Of a stretch of 64,000 bases of DNA, positions 19,901 to 29,785 are shown one piece after another. Origin of the DNA: Candidatus Omnitrophota bacterium (lineage in GTDB: Bacteria; Omnitrophota; Gorgyraeia; Velamenicoccales; Velamenicoccaceae). The notes under the pieces were generated by a model. It was not told where the DNA came from. It searched no databases and worked only from the letters and a program-made list of their open reading frames with translations. Each line of letters starts with the position of its first letter. The first letter of the stretch is position 1. A program made the position numbers and the translations under genes. The stretch lies in the NCBI GenBank assembly GCA_020052645.1, contig JAGVOQ010000008.1, positions 61,099 to 125,098 on the forward strand, written 5' to 3'.

Positions 19901-20438
19901 AAAAATTTCAACACCTCTGGATGAGGAAACAATAAAGTCTTTGAAAGCAGGCGATGAAGTGCTTTTAAGCGGAGAAATTTTTACGGCCCGCGACCAGGCG
20001 CATAAGCGATTGGTTGAGATGATCTCTAAAGGTGTTAGTCTTCCCATTGATTTAAAAAACAAAATTATTTATTATTGCGGTCCGACGCGCACAGCTCCCG
20101 GACGCGTGGTTGGATCGTGTGGTCCTACGACCTCCGCTCGTATGGATAGACTTACTCCTCAACTGCTTCAAATCGGACTAAAGGGTATGATTGGTAAGGG
20201 CAGGCGTTCGGATGTTGTGCGGCACTCTATCCGTAAGCATGGGGCAATTTATTTTTTAGCTACAGGCGGAGCTGGCGCTTTCTTAAGCCGACGCGTTATT
20301 TCCGCAAAGCCGATCCTTTTTAAGGAATTAGGGCCTGAGGCTGTTGTGAGGCTTGTTGTAAAAGATTTTCCGTTGATCGTTGGAATTGATTCAACAGGAA
20401 GAGATGTTTTTGAAATGAGGACGTCATTTACGGAATGA
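19884..20438 (+). CDS. class I fumarase beta subunit
   Basis: LSGEIFTARDQAHKRL, GPTTSARMD, ATGGAGAFL. Confidence 0.92.
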   Translation: MFISNKKISTPLDEETIKSLKAGDEVLLSGEIFTARDQAHKRLVEMISKGVSLPIDLKNKIIYYCGPTRTAPGRVVGSCGPTTSARMDRLTPQLLQIGLKGMIGKGRRSDVVRHSIRKHGAIYFLATGGAGAFLSRRVISAKPILFKELGPEAVVRLVVKDFPLIVGIDSTGRDVFEMRTSFTE

Positions 20439-20607
20439 ATATGAACGTAAATGACTGTCCGAATTCACCCTTGCCATTTACTTCGAATATTTTATTAAGG
20501 TACATGTCAAGGATCTAATTCACAGACGTCTGCCGCTGTTACAGCGACAGACTACATTTTACGTTCATTAGGGTTCCGTAAAGTGTCTATTCATTAGAGG
20601 TGGCGAA

Positions 20608-21345
20608 ATGATGCGACAGGATGGACGCGCTAAAGATGTCATGAGAAAAGTTAAGGTAACCCGCAGGTATCTTAAGCATGCCGAGGGATCTTGTTTAATA
20701 GAAGTGGGTGATACAAAAGTCATTTGTTCCGCTTCTGTTGAAGAAACAGTACCGCCATTTTTAAAGAACTCAGGCACGGGTTGGGTGACAGCTGAGTACG
20801 GTATGTTGCCGCGTTCGTGTGAATCGCGGATCAACAGAGATCGTCAGAAATCAGGAAGGACTTTTGAAATACAGCGCTTGGTGGGCAGATCGCTTCGTTC
20901 TGTGGTGGATATGAAGCAATTAGGCGAGAGGACCATTTATCTTGATTGTGATGTGATCCAGGGTGATGGTGGGACGAGGACAGCGTCTATTACAGGAAGT
21001 TTTATTGCTCTTGTGGATTGTCTGGAAACGATCAAGAAAGAAGGCCTGTTGAATAAAATTCCTGTAACAGAATTTATCGCGGCAACTTCTGTAGGTATTG
21101 TCGATGGGGCCATGCTTTTAGATTTAAATTACGCGGAGGATTCTAAGGCGGAAGTTGACATGAACGTGGTCATGGTTTCCAGTGGCAATCTTATTGAAGT
21201 CCAGGGAACAGCTGAACGGAATCCATTTTCAAGGGCACAGATGGATAAGTTGATGGATTTGGCTCAAAAAGGAATATCTCAATTGATCGAGATGCAGCGG
21301 GAATTGCTTAAGGATAGTAAATTTCCAGCTTGCATAAAGGCATAG
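20608..21345 (+). CDS. rph: ribonuclease PH
   Basis: [57 protein letters not shown]. Confidence 0.95.
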   Translation: MMRQDGRAKDVMRKVKVTRRYLKHAEGSCLIEVGDTKVICSASVEETVPPFLKNSGTGWVTAEYGMLPRSCESRINRDRQKSGRTFEIQRLVGRSLRSVVDMKQLGERTIYLDCDVIQGDGGTRTASITGSFIALVDCLETIKKEGLLNKIPVTEFIAATSVGIVDGAMLLDLNYAEDSKAEVDMNVVMVSSGNLIEVQGTAERNPFSRAQMDKLMDLAQKGISQLIEMQRELLKDSKFPACIKA

Positions 21346-21352
21346 GTTTTTA

Positions 21353-21955
21353 ATGGAACTGCTGATTGCGACAAGAAACGCCAAGAAGCTTGAAGAGATC
21401 AGGGAGTTATTGAAAGATTTGAATATCATCGTAACTTCTTTGGCGCAATATAAAGACCTGCCTGAAATTATCGAGGATGGCAGGACGTTTGAAGAAAATG
21501 CCGTCATTAAAGCCTGTACTATTGCCCTCTATACAAAAAAGCTTGTTTTGGGAGAAGACTCCGGTTTAGAAGTTAAGGCATTGAATAATAGGCCTGGTAT
21601 TTTTACCGCCAGATACGCAGGAGAGGGCGCAACTGATAAAAAGAACAACCAGAAGTTGTTGCGGGAATTGGAAGGTGTTCCTTTAAAGAAAAGAGGCGCA
21701 CACTATCGGTGCGCGGCGGCTTTGGCAGACGCACAGGGGCTTATCGGCGTTGTTTCCGGAAACTGCCAGGGGTTGATCGGCCTGTCATTGAAAGGGTATT
21801 TTGGATTTGGGTATGATCCATTATTTGTTATTAAAAAATACAACAAGTCATTCGCAGAGCTCGGGCCTTTGGTTAAGCATAAGATGAGCCATCGTTACAG
21901 AGCTCTTAAAAAAGCGCGTGTCATTATAGAAAAATATTTAGATAAGAAGTCTTGA
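21353..21955 (+). CDS. XTP/dITP diphosphatase (RdgB/HAM1)
   Basis: LLIATRNAKKLEEI, EDSGLEVKALNNRPGIFTARYAGE, FGYDPLF. Confidence 0.94.
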   Translation: MELLIATRNAKKLEEIRELLKDLNIIVTSLAQYKDLPEIIEDGRTFEENAVIKACTIALYTKKLVLGEDSGLEVKALNNRPGIFTARYAGEGATDKKNNQKLLRELEGVPLKKRGAHYRCAAALADAQGLIGVVSGNCQGLIGLSLKGYFGFGYDPLFVIKKYNKSFAELGPLVKHKMSHRYRALKKARVIIEKYLDKKS

Positions 21956-21966
21956 AGTTCCAGAGC

Positions 21967-24768
21967 TTACGGAATGAAATTTGAGAAGATGTCGCTGAAT
22001 TTCTTTATGATATTTTCTGCAATAGCCTGAATTTTGTATTTTGGTTCTTTTATCGTTCCTGAGATTTTTATCCCCGTTAAACTTCCTTTTTTAGAAAAAA
22101 TCTGAGCGATTTGTGAACGAACTTCATTTTCTTGGTCCGGCGTTTCTTTTGAGCCTGACTGGATGATCTGCGTGTTGATTAAGAAGTCTAGGTCTCCTTT
22201 AAAAGACATTTTCCCTTCGGCGATCAATCCCATTTCAGGCCCCAGTAATTCGAGATCGTCTGTTTTTAAGAAACCGTCTTCGATGGTGAAGTTGCCTTGG
22301 GCATTAGTAAAGACGATGTTGGTAAAGCGCGGAATTAATAAAAAGTTCCCCAACCCTTTTAATGGATTGAATTCCCACAGGTTTCCTTTTTTAATAAGGA
22401 GCGAACCAACGCCTTTCGCGCTATTAATATCTTGTGTATTTCCTTCTATGGAAATATTCAAAAAACAAGCCCCGTAAAGTGTTTTACTTTTTGCGGGGGT
22501 ATCATTCTTTAAATCATTGAGTTCTAAATCTTTTAGAGTACCGTTTAAGAGATAATACGTTTTATCTTTATGAGATAAATTAAGATTCCCCTTGATCATT
22601 CCCTGGCCTTTGTATGCGTTAAAAGAAAATTCGTTAATATAGCCTTTTTGATTCATCTGGGCATAGTCGAGCTTAACATCTTTGATCGTCAGGTCATAAA
22701 GTTTTAAAGATGCGCTTGTGGCTTTGGTTTTAATGTTCCAGGAGCGTATATCATTTAAAGGGCCTGCGATTTCTGCCTTGAAGGAGCATCGTCCTTGAGG
22801 CTTCATTTGTTTAAAAGTAGCTGAATGGTTTGGCAGTAGGGTTTTTAAGTCGTTCGCATCGACGACCACGCTACCATTTAAGCTTATTTCTTTTTTTGGT
22901 TTGATTTGTCCGTGGATGTCAAAAGTTGAGTTCAGATAGCGTCCTTTTAGAGAAGTAACGATGTAGGTTTCATTTTCTTTTATGAAATTAGTTTTTAAAG
23001 AAATACCTTGGCCTGCAAGGTTTGCATTGATGTGAGGAGTTTTAAATCCTTTTAGGTCTCCTTCAATCTTATAACTTTTTTCTAGATAGCGCGCGTCGCT
23101 GAAATGCCAGCGGATATTCTCTTCTTTAGTATTAAACAGGACAGTGCCTTTGTCTGCGGAAAGTTTATGTTTTAATGTCGGTAGAGTGAGATTGATCTTT
23201 AAAAGTTGTGTTTCTCCTGAGATCACGGGCGGATTTTTTGAGGTGATATCAGAAGCGTAGTGGATTTTGAGCAACGCGGTGCCGTTTAGCTCACAATTAA
23301 GAGCGGGGAACTGTTTGTTAAGAAAGGGTGTTATTTTTTCCAACATGATATCGGCACTTCCCTCAAGTGTTAAGATATTGTTTTTGAAAGTTCCTGTAGC
23401 TGACAGAACGGTATCTAGCGCGCGGGCTTGAATATCTTCAAAAATCAGGTCTGCATTTTTAAACTTAATGGTTGAGTGGAAGCCGGTAATTGTGTCGAGG
23501 GTTTCAATCCCGGAAATATCCGCGTTTTTGATATTAAGGGCCCCTGAATAAGATATGCTTTGATTATTTTCCTGTGTTAACGCTGAAGCGAAAGTGAAGG
23601 AGGTTTCTAAGGTTGCGCGGGTGAGTTTCAGCTTGTCTTTTTCGGCATCTACCTGTGACAAGGTTAAGGCGCCGCTTAAGTGAAATTGGTGCGCCTTGGC
23701 TGTAAAATCGAGTGCCGATTTTTCAATACTTCCTTTTAAATTAAAATCTTTATTAAAAGAAAGAAAGCCATCTTTTAGATCAAGGGTGCCTTGGGATGAG
23801 ATTTTGTTGAGGTCGTTTAAAGGGGATTGGACTGTGATTTGGCTGTTAAAGGAGCTGTTATCGATAGAAAATTCTTCTTTTGCGAGACTGAATGCATCGG
23901 CATCAAACTTTGTTTCAATTTTAAAATTATTATTATCAAGGGCTCCAATGCAGGAAAGATTGTGGATCTTTCCGCTTTTTAATAAGACAGGGAGGTTCCG
24001 ATAATATGGTTCGTAGTTTATGACATCGAGCTCATTTGCTGTCATGTTTATTAAGAGAAGGCTGGGGTTAAAAACATAAGAACCCACCAGGTGCAATTCT
24101 GTTTTTTGATCATTTTTACTAAGTTGAGCAAACCCCTCAAAGTTAAGCTTTTTCCACGAGCCTCTGACTTTTAAGTGTTTTAGATAAAGTTGGATTTCGG
24201 CTTGAGGCGTAATGGCTGCGTCATTAAAAAATACGCGAGAATCGGTAATTTGGATGGTTTGAGCCAATAATTTAATAGAATTAATTTTTTTCTGAATGTC
24301 TGGTGTTTTTTCTTTGGCGGGAACCTCTGGTACTTTATTTTCTTTTTCGAAGAAGTAGCCTATATTTAAAGAACAATCGTTTTCCCTGTTTATGTTTAGG
24401 ACAAGTGATTTAATTTTTATAGAAGGCAGAATGATTTGTTTTTCTTTGAAGAACGGAATAATAAGAAAAGAGACGGTAGTTTCTTTGGCAGAACACAAGA
24501 TGTTGGTTGAAGAACCTTTTTCAAAAATACGTAAGTTTTTAAGGACGATGCCTTGAAAAATATTAAAATCGACATTCTCGATTGTGACTTTGCTTTGGGT
24601 TGTTTCGCAAAGGATGTTTATAATTTTTTCTTTAGCGATGCCTGGAAGGGTTTTTTTGGCAAAAGTGACAAGACCTCCTGCGATAGCGATCAATAAAATG
24701 CCTAAAATTCCCAAAAGGAGTTTCTTTTTCATGTTGTTTATTATAGGTCTCCTTAAAAGATTAATCAA
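21967..24768 (-). CDS. large AsmA/TamB-like protein
   Basis: N-terminal TM, VTIENVDFNIFQGIVLKNLRI, C-terminal AsmA-like NFLLIPRFTNIVFTNAQGNFTIEDGFLKTDDLELLGPEMGLIAEGKMSF. Confidence 0.7.
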   Translation of the reverse strand: MINLLRRPIINNMKKKLLLGILGILLIAIAGGLVTFAKKTLPGIAKEKIINILCETTQSKVTIENVDFNIFQGIVLKNLRIFEKGSSTNILCSAKETTVSFLIIPFFKEKQIILPSIKIKSLVLNINRENDCSLNIGYFFEKENKVPEVPAKEKTPDIQKKINSIKLLAQTIQITDSRVFFNDAAITPQAEIQLYLKHLKVRGSWKKLNFEGFAQLSKNDQKTELHLVGSYVFNPSLLLINMTANELDVINYEPYYRNLPVLLKSGKIHNLSCIGALDNNNFKIETKFDADAFSLAKEEFSIDNSSFNSQITVQSPLNDLNKISSQGTLDLKDGFLSFNKDFNLKGSIEKSALDFTAKAHQFHLSGALTLSQVDAEKDKLKLTRATLETSFTFASALTQENNQSISYSGALNIKNADISGIETLDTITGFHSTIKFKNADLIFEDIQARALDTVLSATGTFKNNILTLEGSADIMLEKITPFLNKQFPALNCELNGTALLKIHYASDITSKNPPVISGETQLLKINLTLPTLKHKLSADKGTVLFNTKEENIRWHFSDARYLEKSYKIEGDLKGFKTPHINANLAGQGISLKTNFIKENETYIVTSLKGRYLNSTFDIHGQIKPKKEISLNGSVVVDANDLKTLLPNHSATFKQMKPQGRCSFKAEIAGPLNDIRSWNIKTKATSASLKLYDLTIKDVKLDYAQMNQKGYINEFSFNAYKGQGMIKGNLNLSHKDKTYYLLNGTLKDLELNDLKNDTPAKSKTLYGACFLNISIEGNTQDINSAKGVGSLLIKKGNLWEFNPLKGLGNFLLIPRFTNIVFTNAQGNFTIEDGFLKTDDLELLGPEMGLIAEGKMSFKGDLDFLINTQIIQSGSKETPDQENEVRSQIAQIFSKKGSLTGIKISGTIKEPKYKIQAIAENIIKKFSDIFSNFIP

Positions 24769-24880
24769 TTGAAAAGGAGGGGGTTAGATGCTAAAATTAA
24801 ATACTCAAAATAGGCTTAAAGGTAGAATTGGTCGAAGAGTAATAAAAAATTTATTGGACTTAGTTTGATTTTTAGATTTT

Positions 24881-24958
24881 CGGGGCGTGGCTCAGCTCGG
24901 CTAGAGCGCTTGCTTTGGGAGCAAGACGTCGCAGGTTCAAATCCTGCCGCCCCGACCA
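24881..24958 (+). tRNA. tRNA-Pro(UGG)
   Basis: Acceptor CGGGGCG/CGCCCCG, anticodon stem CTTGC-TTTGGGA-GCAAG, T-arm GCAGGTTCAAATCCTGC, encoded CCA. Confidence 0.95.
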
Positions 24959-24966
24959 TTTTTTGC

Positions 24967-25198
24967 GATAGAGCAAAAAATGGTCGGGTGTCGATGAGGC
25001 CGTAGCGAGACGATAAGTCGAGCAGGCCGAATCGGCCAAGACACCGCTATGTTCTTTAGATAGAGCAAAAAATGGTCGGGTGTCGAGTGCAAAGCCTCCT
25101 CGAAGGGGATGAGGCCGTGGCGAGACGAGTGCGAAGCCTCCTCGGAAGGGATAAGTCGAGCAGGCCGAATCGGCCAAGACACCACTATGTTCTTTAGA
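24967..25198. repeat. two ~90-140 bp direct repeats downstream of tRNA-Pro
   Basis: Both start GATAGAGCAAAAAATGGTCGGGTGTCGA and end GATAAGTCGAGCAGGCCGAATCGGCCAAGACACC(A/G)CTATGTTCTTTAGA. Confidence 0.85.
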
Positions 25199-25199
25199 T

Positions 25200-25246
25200 A
25201 ACCCAGAAAGGGTGGACCTACCCAATACAAAATAAGGGTAAGGTCC
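25200..25246. repeat. REP-like unit
   Basis: AACCCAGAAAGGGTGGACCTACCCAATACAAAATAAGGGTAAGGTCC, 47 bp, matches the 9.7 kb units. Confidence 0.75.
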
Positions 25247-25359
25247 AAGGGGAAAATTGGTCGTACTAAAGCGAACGTTGTGAGGCGACAAGCCGAACAG
25301 TGAGCGTAGTACCGACAACATTAGATTTTTCGTTTTAATTTTTCATTGTTCATTTATAT

Positions 25360-25394
25360 GCGCCTGTAGCTCAGTTGGATAGAGCAACTGCCTT
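25360..25394 (+). tRNA. tRNA-Arg(UCU) 5' exon
   Basis: GCGCCTG TA GCTC AGTTGGATA GAGC A ACTGC CTT; pairs with the 3' exon at 26097-26135. Confidence 0.88.
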
Positions 25395-26096
25395 TCGCGT
25401 GTTTGCTGCGGATAGCAGACAGGTGATCTTGGGTTAATTAAATTATTAACTTAAGATCAAAGGGAGCCTCTGCATGGAAAAAAAACATGTAGAGTGGATG
25501 CGGCTATATGCAAGGATATCCAGATTAATAATCTGGACAATTTGCAGGCAACCGTAGGTAGTCAGACTAAAATAGCAGGGAAGGAGGTGAAAATGCATCA
25601 TACGAAAGTTAAGGCAGACATTGGTTTGTCTAAGGCAATCGCGGATTTGACGATCAAAGGATATGTCGCTTGTGTTCCTTTGTCCGAGCATCAACCTTAT
25701 GACATAGTGGTTGTCGGACAGGATGGCCGAGTCTATAAGCTTCAGGTGAAATATGCGAGCTTGAAAAATAATAGAACAATCAATGTTGGTTTTAGAAGTA
25801 GTTGGGCAGATAAAAATGGTACGCATATCAGACATTACGCAAAGAATGATTTTGATTACTATGCGATTTATTGTCCTGAGAAAGAAGTAGTGCTTTATGT
25901 GCCTAATGATCCAAAATGTCCTAAAACCATTCGCTTTAACCAGAGTGCTAATAACCAATCACGGAATGTGAAATGGTTTACTGACTATCTAAATTTAAAC
26001 GGGAGTCCTCAGAGACTATACGCCGCACGTCTGAAATGACGAAGACATAGTCCAGACCACAACAGTTAACTGGCCGGAGTAATCCGGAGTGGCAAG
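25395..26096 (+). other. putative group I intron in the tRNA-Arg(UCU) anticodon loop
   Basis: Exons join to a canonical anticodon arm ACTGC-CTTCTAA-GCAGT; terminal G before 3' exon; core-like CAGAGACTATACG...GAAGACATAGTCC (P7-like GACTAT/ATAGTC). Confidence 0.82.
25593..26039 (+). CDS. intron-encoded PD-(D/E)XK homing endonuclease (I-Ssp6803I-like)
   Basis: ~148 aa from ATG with GGAGG RBS; YDIVVVGQDGRVYKLQVKYAS gives the D..QxK nuclease motif; ORF end runs into intron core sequence. Confidence 0.75.
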   Translation: MHHTKVKADIGLSKAIADLTIKGYVACVPLSEHQPYDIVVVGQDGRVYKLQVKYASLKNNRTINVGFRSSWADKNGTHIRHYAKNDFDYYAIYCPEKEVVLYVPNDPKCPKTIRFNQSANNQSRNVKWFTDYLNLNGSPQRLYAARLK

Positions 26097-26135
26097 CTAA
26101 GCAGTGGGTCGGCCGTTCGAATCGGCCCAGGCGCA
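26097..26135 (+). tRNA. tRNA-Arg(UCU) 3' exon
   Basis: CTAA GCAGT GGGTC GGCCG TTCGAAT CGGCC CAGGCGC A; no encoded CCA. Confidence 0.88.
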
Positions 26136-26228
26136 TAATGAATTAGCTTGAGTTCGTTTGTAAACCAGACACCGTTCTCCCGCCAAAAAGCGGCGGGATT
26201 TCGCGGAAATGCACATTATGGTGCTCAA

Positions 26229-26246
26229 GAATCGGCCCAGGCGCAT
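26229..26246 (+). repeat. duplicated 3' end of tRNA-Arg
   Basis: GAATCGGCCCAGGCGCAT, 18 nt identical to 26119-26136. Confidence 0.85.
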
Positions 26247-26283
26247 GTAATTTTCTAGGTTTTTTAAAAGAGGTCAAACACCC

Positions 26284-27426
26284 ATGGCTATTAAAAAAAT
26301 ATTTAAAGTTTTGCTGATTTTGATAATTGTTTTTATTTTATCAGTGGTTGTCCTCTCTGTGTACTTTCTCGCCAACTCTAAAACGATTTTAAGTTCTGAA
26401 TTGAAGAAAAAGCTTGGCGCAGAAGTCAGCTTGTCGGGGTTGCGCGTTGTTTGGCCTGGCGCGCTTGTGATTGATGATTTTTCTATTTCCAAGTCACTCA
26501 CAGTTAAAAAAATTAAAATTGTTCCCAGCATTTTGGGTTTTCTGCATGGAGATATTGTTTTTAATTACATCTTATTAGAGGAGCCTCAAGGAACCATAAC
26601 GCGTCTTCCAGATGGAGTTTTTGATTTCGGCATAACTTTGCCTAAAAAAGAAGTTGTGCCTGTAACCGAACGCGTAGAAGGACAAAAGGCGTCAGGTGGT
26701 TCTAAAAACCCAAAATTTTATTTTAATAAGCTGAAAATCAGGCAAGCAACGCTTGTTTTTATTGACCAGGCGACACCCAGTAAAGAAGAGTTTCGAGCAA
26801 CGTTCGCCAAGCTGGATTTAGATATACATCATCCTTTTGTGCTGAATTTGTCCCGTTTTCATTTTGACGGTCGGGGTGTCCTTGAGGCAAAAGACCGCAC
26901 GCAGGCAGGGACTTTGAAGCTCTCGGGCTGGATTGATATTCTGCCGCGCGATATGGATGGAATCGTTCGTATTGAAATTTCCTCTATGCCGCTTTTTTCC
27001 CCTTATTACAAAAAATATGTGAAGAAGGAAGTTAAATCCGGACGCGCGGTTGTTTCAGCTGATCTTAAGTCAAAAGCCAATGATTTAACAGCGGATTGCC
27101 ATGTGGAGTTAGGGGATATCGTTTTTAAGGAGGAACCTCAAAGCGCTGAAGGGGAAGAGGCTGTTCAGGAGAAGAGTAGCTTTTCTGGTTTTACCTTTGG
27201 GTCTATGTTCGGCGCAGGCGGTTCGACAATTTTTGATTTCATAATTCGTACAAAATTGAATCATCCGAAATTTGAAAGAATAAGCTTAAAAGGAAATTTT
27301 CTGCAGTCGACAGTCAACGCGGTTTTGTCTCAACCACTACCAAAAAATGCCGAAGATTTTAAAAAGATTGGCGAACAATTTGAATCGATCGGCAAGGAAT
27401 TCAAAAAAGTTTTTAAGTCAGAATAA
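26284..27426 (+). CDS. AsmA/DUF748-like envelope protein
   Basis: N-terminal TM then LGAEVSLSGLRVVWPGALVIDDFSIS; two-domain AsmA-like layout. Confidence 0.6.
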   Translation: MAIKKIFKVLLILIIVFILSVVVLSVYFLANSKTILSSELKKKLGAEVSLSGLRVVWPGALVIDDFSISKSLTVKKIKIVPSILGFLHGDIVFNYILLEEPQGTITRLPDGVFDFGITLPKKEVVPVTERVEGQKASGGSKNPKFYFNKLKIRQATLVFIDQATPSKEEFRATFAKLDLDIHHPFVLNLSRFHFDGRGVLEAKDRTQAGTLKLSGWIDILPRDMDGIVRIEISSMPLFSPYYKKYVKKEVKSGRAVVSADLKSKANDLTADCHVELGDIVFKEEPQSAEGEEAVQEKSSFSGFTFGSMFGAGGSTIFDFIIRTKLNHPKFERISLKGNFLQSTVNAVLSQPLPKNAEDFKKIGEQFESIGKEFKKVFKSE

Positions 27427-27452
27427 AACTTAATAAACTTCCGAAACAATCG

Positions 27453-29552
27453 ATGCGCACAGGACTTATCAAAAGAAGAAGCGGCTATTTTATTTTTTTG
27501 TGTCTCTTGCTTTGGGGCACTGCAGTTTATTCTAATTCTTTTTTTGGTTCTTTTCATTTCGATGACGAGCAATGCATTGTCAACAATCCATCACTTCGCC
27601 ATGCGACTGATGTTGTTTCGCTTTGGCGTTATTGGCCTACCCGTTTTGTCACTTTTTTTTCATTAGCCCTGAATTATCATATTGGCGGGTTGCATGTTTT
27701 TGGATATCATGTTTTCAATTTCTTGACGCATGTTGCGACCTCCTGGTTGATTTATGTGTTTGTGCTTTTGACTTTTAAGTCGCCCGAAGTGAAAAAGGAC
27801 AGGATAGCGGCGCATGGCAAGGGAATCGCTTTCTTTGTCAGTGTTCTGTTCCTTGTTCATCCCGTACAAACTCAGTCGGTTGATTACATTATTCAGCGCG
27901 CGACATTATTGGCAGCCTTTTTTTATATGGCGTCGTTATGCTTTTACGTCTTAGCTCGGCAAGAAAGGGTAGAGGGTTTCTCTTGTAACCGGTGGAAAAT
28001 TCTTTATGTGGGTTCTTTTGGTTGCGCGCTTTTAAGCATGTTTTCAAAAGAATTGGCGGTAACATTGCCTTTGTCCTTATGCCTTTATGAATACTTTTTT
28101 TTAAAAAGGGAAAGAAGCTCGCGCCTGAAATGGATGCTTCCTTTTCTCTTTATTCTGTTCGTTGTGCCTTTGACCATGTTCTTTGTCAAGATGTTCTCTG
28201 TCCCGGTGGATCATTTTAAAGAAACGCGCAGGATTGTCTGGGGGTTTTCCGAAGTCGCGCCGTTAGATTATTTTTTAACTCAACTTCGTGCCTTCTGGAC
28301 TTATGGCAGGCTTTTGTTCATCCCGGTGAACCAGAATCTCGATTATGATTATTCATTTTCTAAATCTATTATGTCTCCCGAAGTCTTTATAAGCTTCTTG
28401 GGTATTATTTCATTTTTATATGTCGCGTTCAGAGGAGTCAACAGATACAGGCTGGTTTCTTTCAGCATTTTTTTATTTTTTATTATGTTTGCGCCGTGGT
28501 TTTTCATTGGACTTTTTCCGGAGTCCAGCGTTATGGCGATGATCAACGATGTTATTTTCGAACACAGGCTTTATCTGGGTGTTCTTGCATTTGGTTTTTT
28601 TATTGTCTGCGGATTGTTCTATTTTTTTAATGATTTGAAAGTTTTTAAGAGGGCTGATTCAGCCAGACGGTTTAGGCCTGTCATTGTTATCCTTTTTTCT
28701 CTAAGCATTGTTTTTTCTTTTGCGACCTATCAAAGAAATAAAATCTGGAAAGATGAAGTAACCTTATGGAGCGATGTGATCGCTAAATCACCGGACAAAG
28801 CCAGAGGATACAATAACCGTGGATACGCGTATTTAAAACAAGGCCGCCTGGATTTATCGCTTCAGGATTTTACCATGGCGATAAAAATCCAGCCGGATCT
28901 TGCTAAGGCTTATAACAATCGCGCTCAAGTGTATTTTGATAAAGGTGATTTTAACGCGGCCTTTTTGGATTTTAATAAGGCGATAGAGATTCAGCCGGAT
29001 TATGCTAAGGCTATCAGCAATCGGGCGGCTATTTATCTAAAGGAGGGTCGTTTTGATGAAGCCCTGGCTGATTATAATGAAGCGATCCGCATCGAACCCG
29101 GACTTTCAGGAATTTATAATAATCGCGGCGATGCTTATATGAAAGCAGGGAATACAGACTTGGCTCTTTCTGATTATTCTATTGCTATAGAACTAGAGCC
29201 GGAGTTTGCTTTGGCTTATAGCAACAGAGGGTTTGTTTATTTAAAAAAAGGTGATTACGACAGAGCTTTATCGGATTATTCAAAAGCTATCGCTATTGAG
29301 CCTGATTCTGCTCAGGCCTATAACAATCGTGCAAATATCTATTTTAACAAAGGTGATGTGGCCAGGGCGCTTGTGGATTACGATCGTGCTACAAAAATTG
29401 ATCCTTCTTTTGGTGATGTTTATTATAATCGTGCAGTGCTCTATGTCAGGTTGAATGATACGGGAGGGGTTGAGAGGCAAATTGTTGAGCTGAATCGTCT
29501 CAATCGATATGATCTGGCGCAGAGACTCAAGGATATTATTGATGGAAAATAG
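27453..29552 (+). CDS. TPR protein with N-terminal multispan (TMTC/PMT-like) domain
   Basis: FDDEQCIVNNPSLR; ~6 C-terminal TPRs of the form AYNNRGxxYxxKGDxDxAxxDYxxAIxIxP. Confidence 0.88.
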   Translation: MRTGLIKRRSGYFIFLCLLLWGTAVYSNSFFGSFHFDDEQCIVNNPSLRHATDVVSLWRYWPTRFVTFFSLALNYHIGGLHVFGYHVFNFLTHVATSWLIYVFVLLTFKSPEVKKDRIAAHGKGIAFFVSVLFLVHPVQTQSVDYIIQRATLLAAFFYMASLCFYVLARQERVEGFSCNRWKILYVGSFGCALLSMFSKELAVTLPLSLCLYEYFFLKRERSSRLKWMLPFLFILFVVPLTMFFVKMFSVPVDHFKETRRIVWGFSEVAPLDYFLTQLRAFWTYGRLLFIPVNQNLDYDYSFSKSIMSPEVFISFLGIISFLYVAFRGVNRYRLVSFSIFLFFIMFAPWFFIGLFPESSVMAMINDVIFEHRLYLGVLAFGFFIVCGLFYFFNDLKVFKRADSARRFRPVIVILFSLSIVFSFATYQRNKIWKDEVTLWSDVIAKSPDKARGYNNRGYAYLKQGRLDLSLQDFTMAIKIQPDLAKAYNNRAQVYFDKGDFNAAFLDFNKAIEIQPDYAKAISNRAAIYLKEGRFDEALADYNEAIRIEPGLSGIYNNRGDAYMKAGNTDLALSDYSIAIELEPEFALAYSNRGFVYLKKGDYDRALSDYSKAIAIEPDSAQAYNNRANIYFNKGDVARALVDYDRATKIDPSFGDVYYNRAVLYVRLNDTGGVERQIVELNRLNRYDLAQRLKDIIDGK

Positions 29553-29785
29553 CTTTTGGTCGCAGAAAGGTTTTTTTGCAAAGATACAGCCTTTATTAAA
29601 ATGAGGGTATTTGAGATTGATTTCGTTCGGCAAGTGGTGTAAGATAAAAACGATTTGCTCCTTATCTTCTCTAAGGATAGTATTAATGAATGAAGATAAG
29701 GAGTTGATTCCTGTCAAAAGACAGGAATCAAGAGTTCACTCGTCCACCATTGAAGCAATGGCGGACTCATGAAGAAGGGGGCTGA

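Noticed and set aside
24872-25321. Minus-strand ORFs (149 aa and 103 aa) over the tRNA-Pro repeats
   Set aside because: They are translations of the tRNA gene complement and low-complexity direct repeats with duplicated peptides; no independent coding support.
25360-26135. Alternative reading as tRNA-Lys(UUU) (5' exon ending CTTT, 3' exon starting TAA)
   Set aside because: It would put C rather than G at the intron 3' terminus; CTTCTAA with terminal G fits group I splicing and the tRNA-Arg(UCU) anticodon arm.
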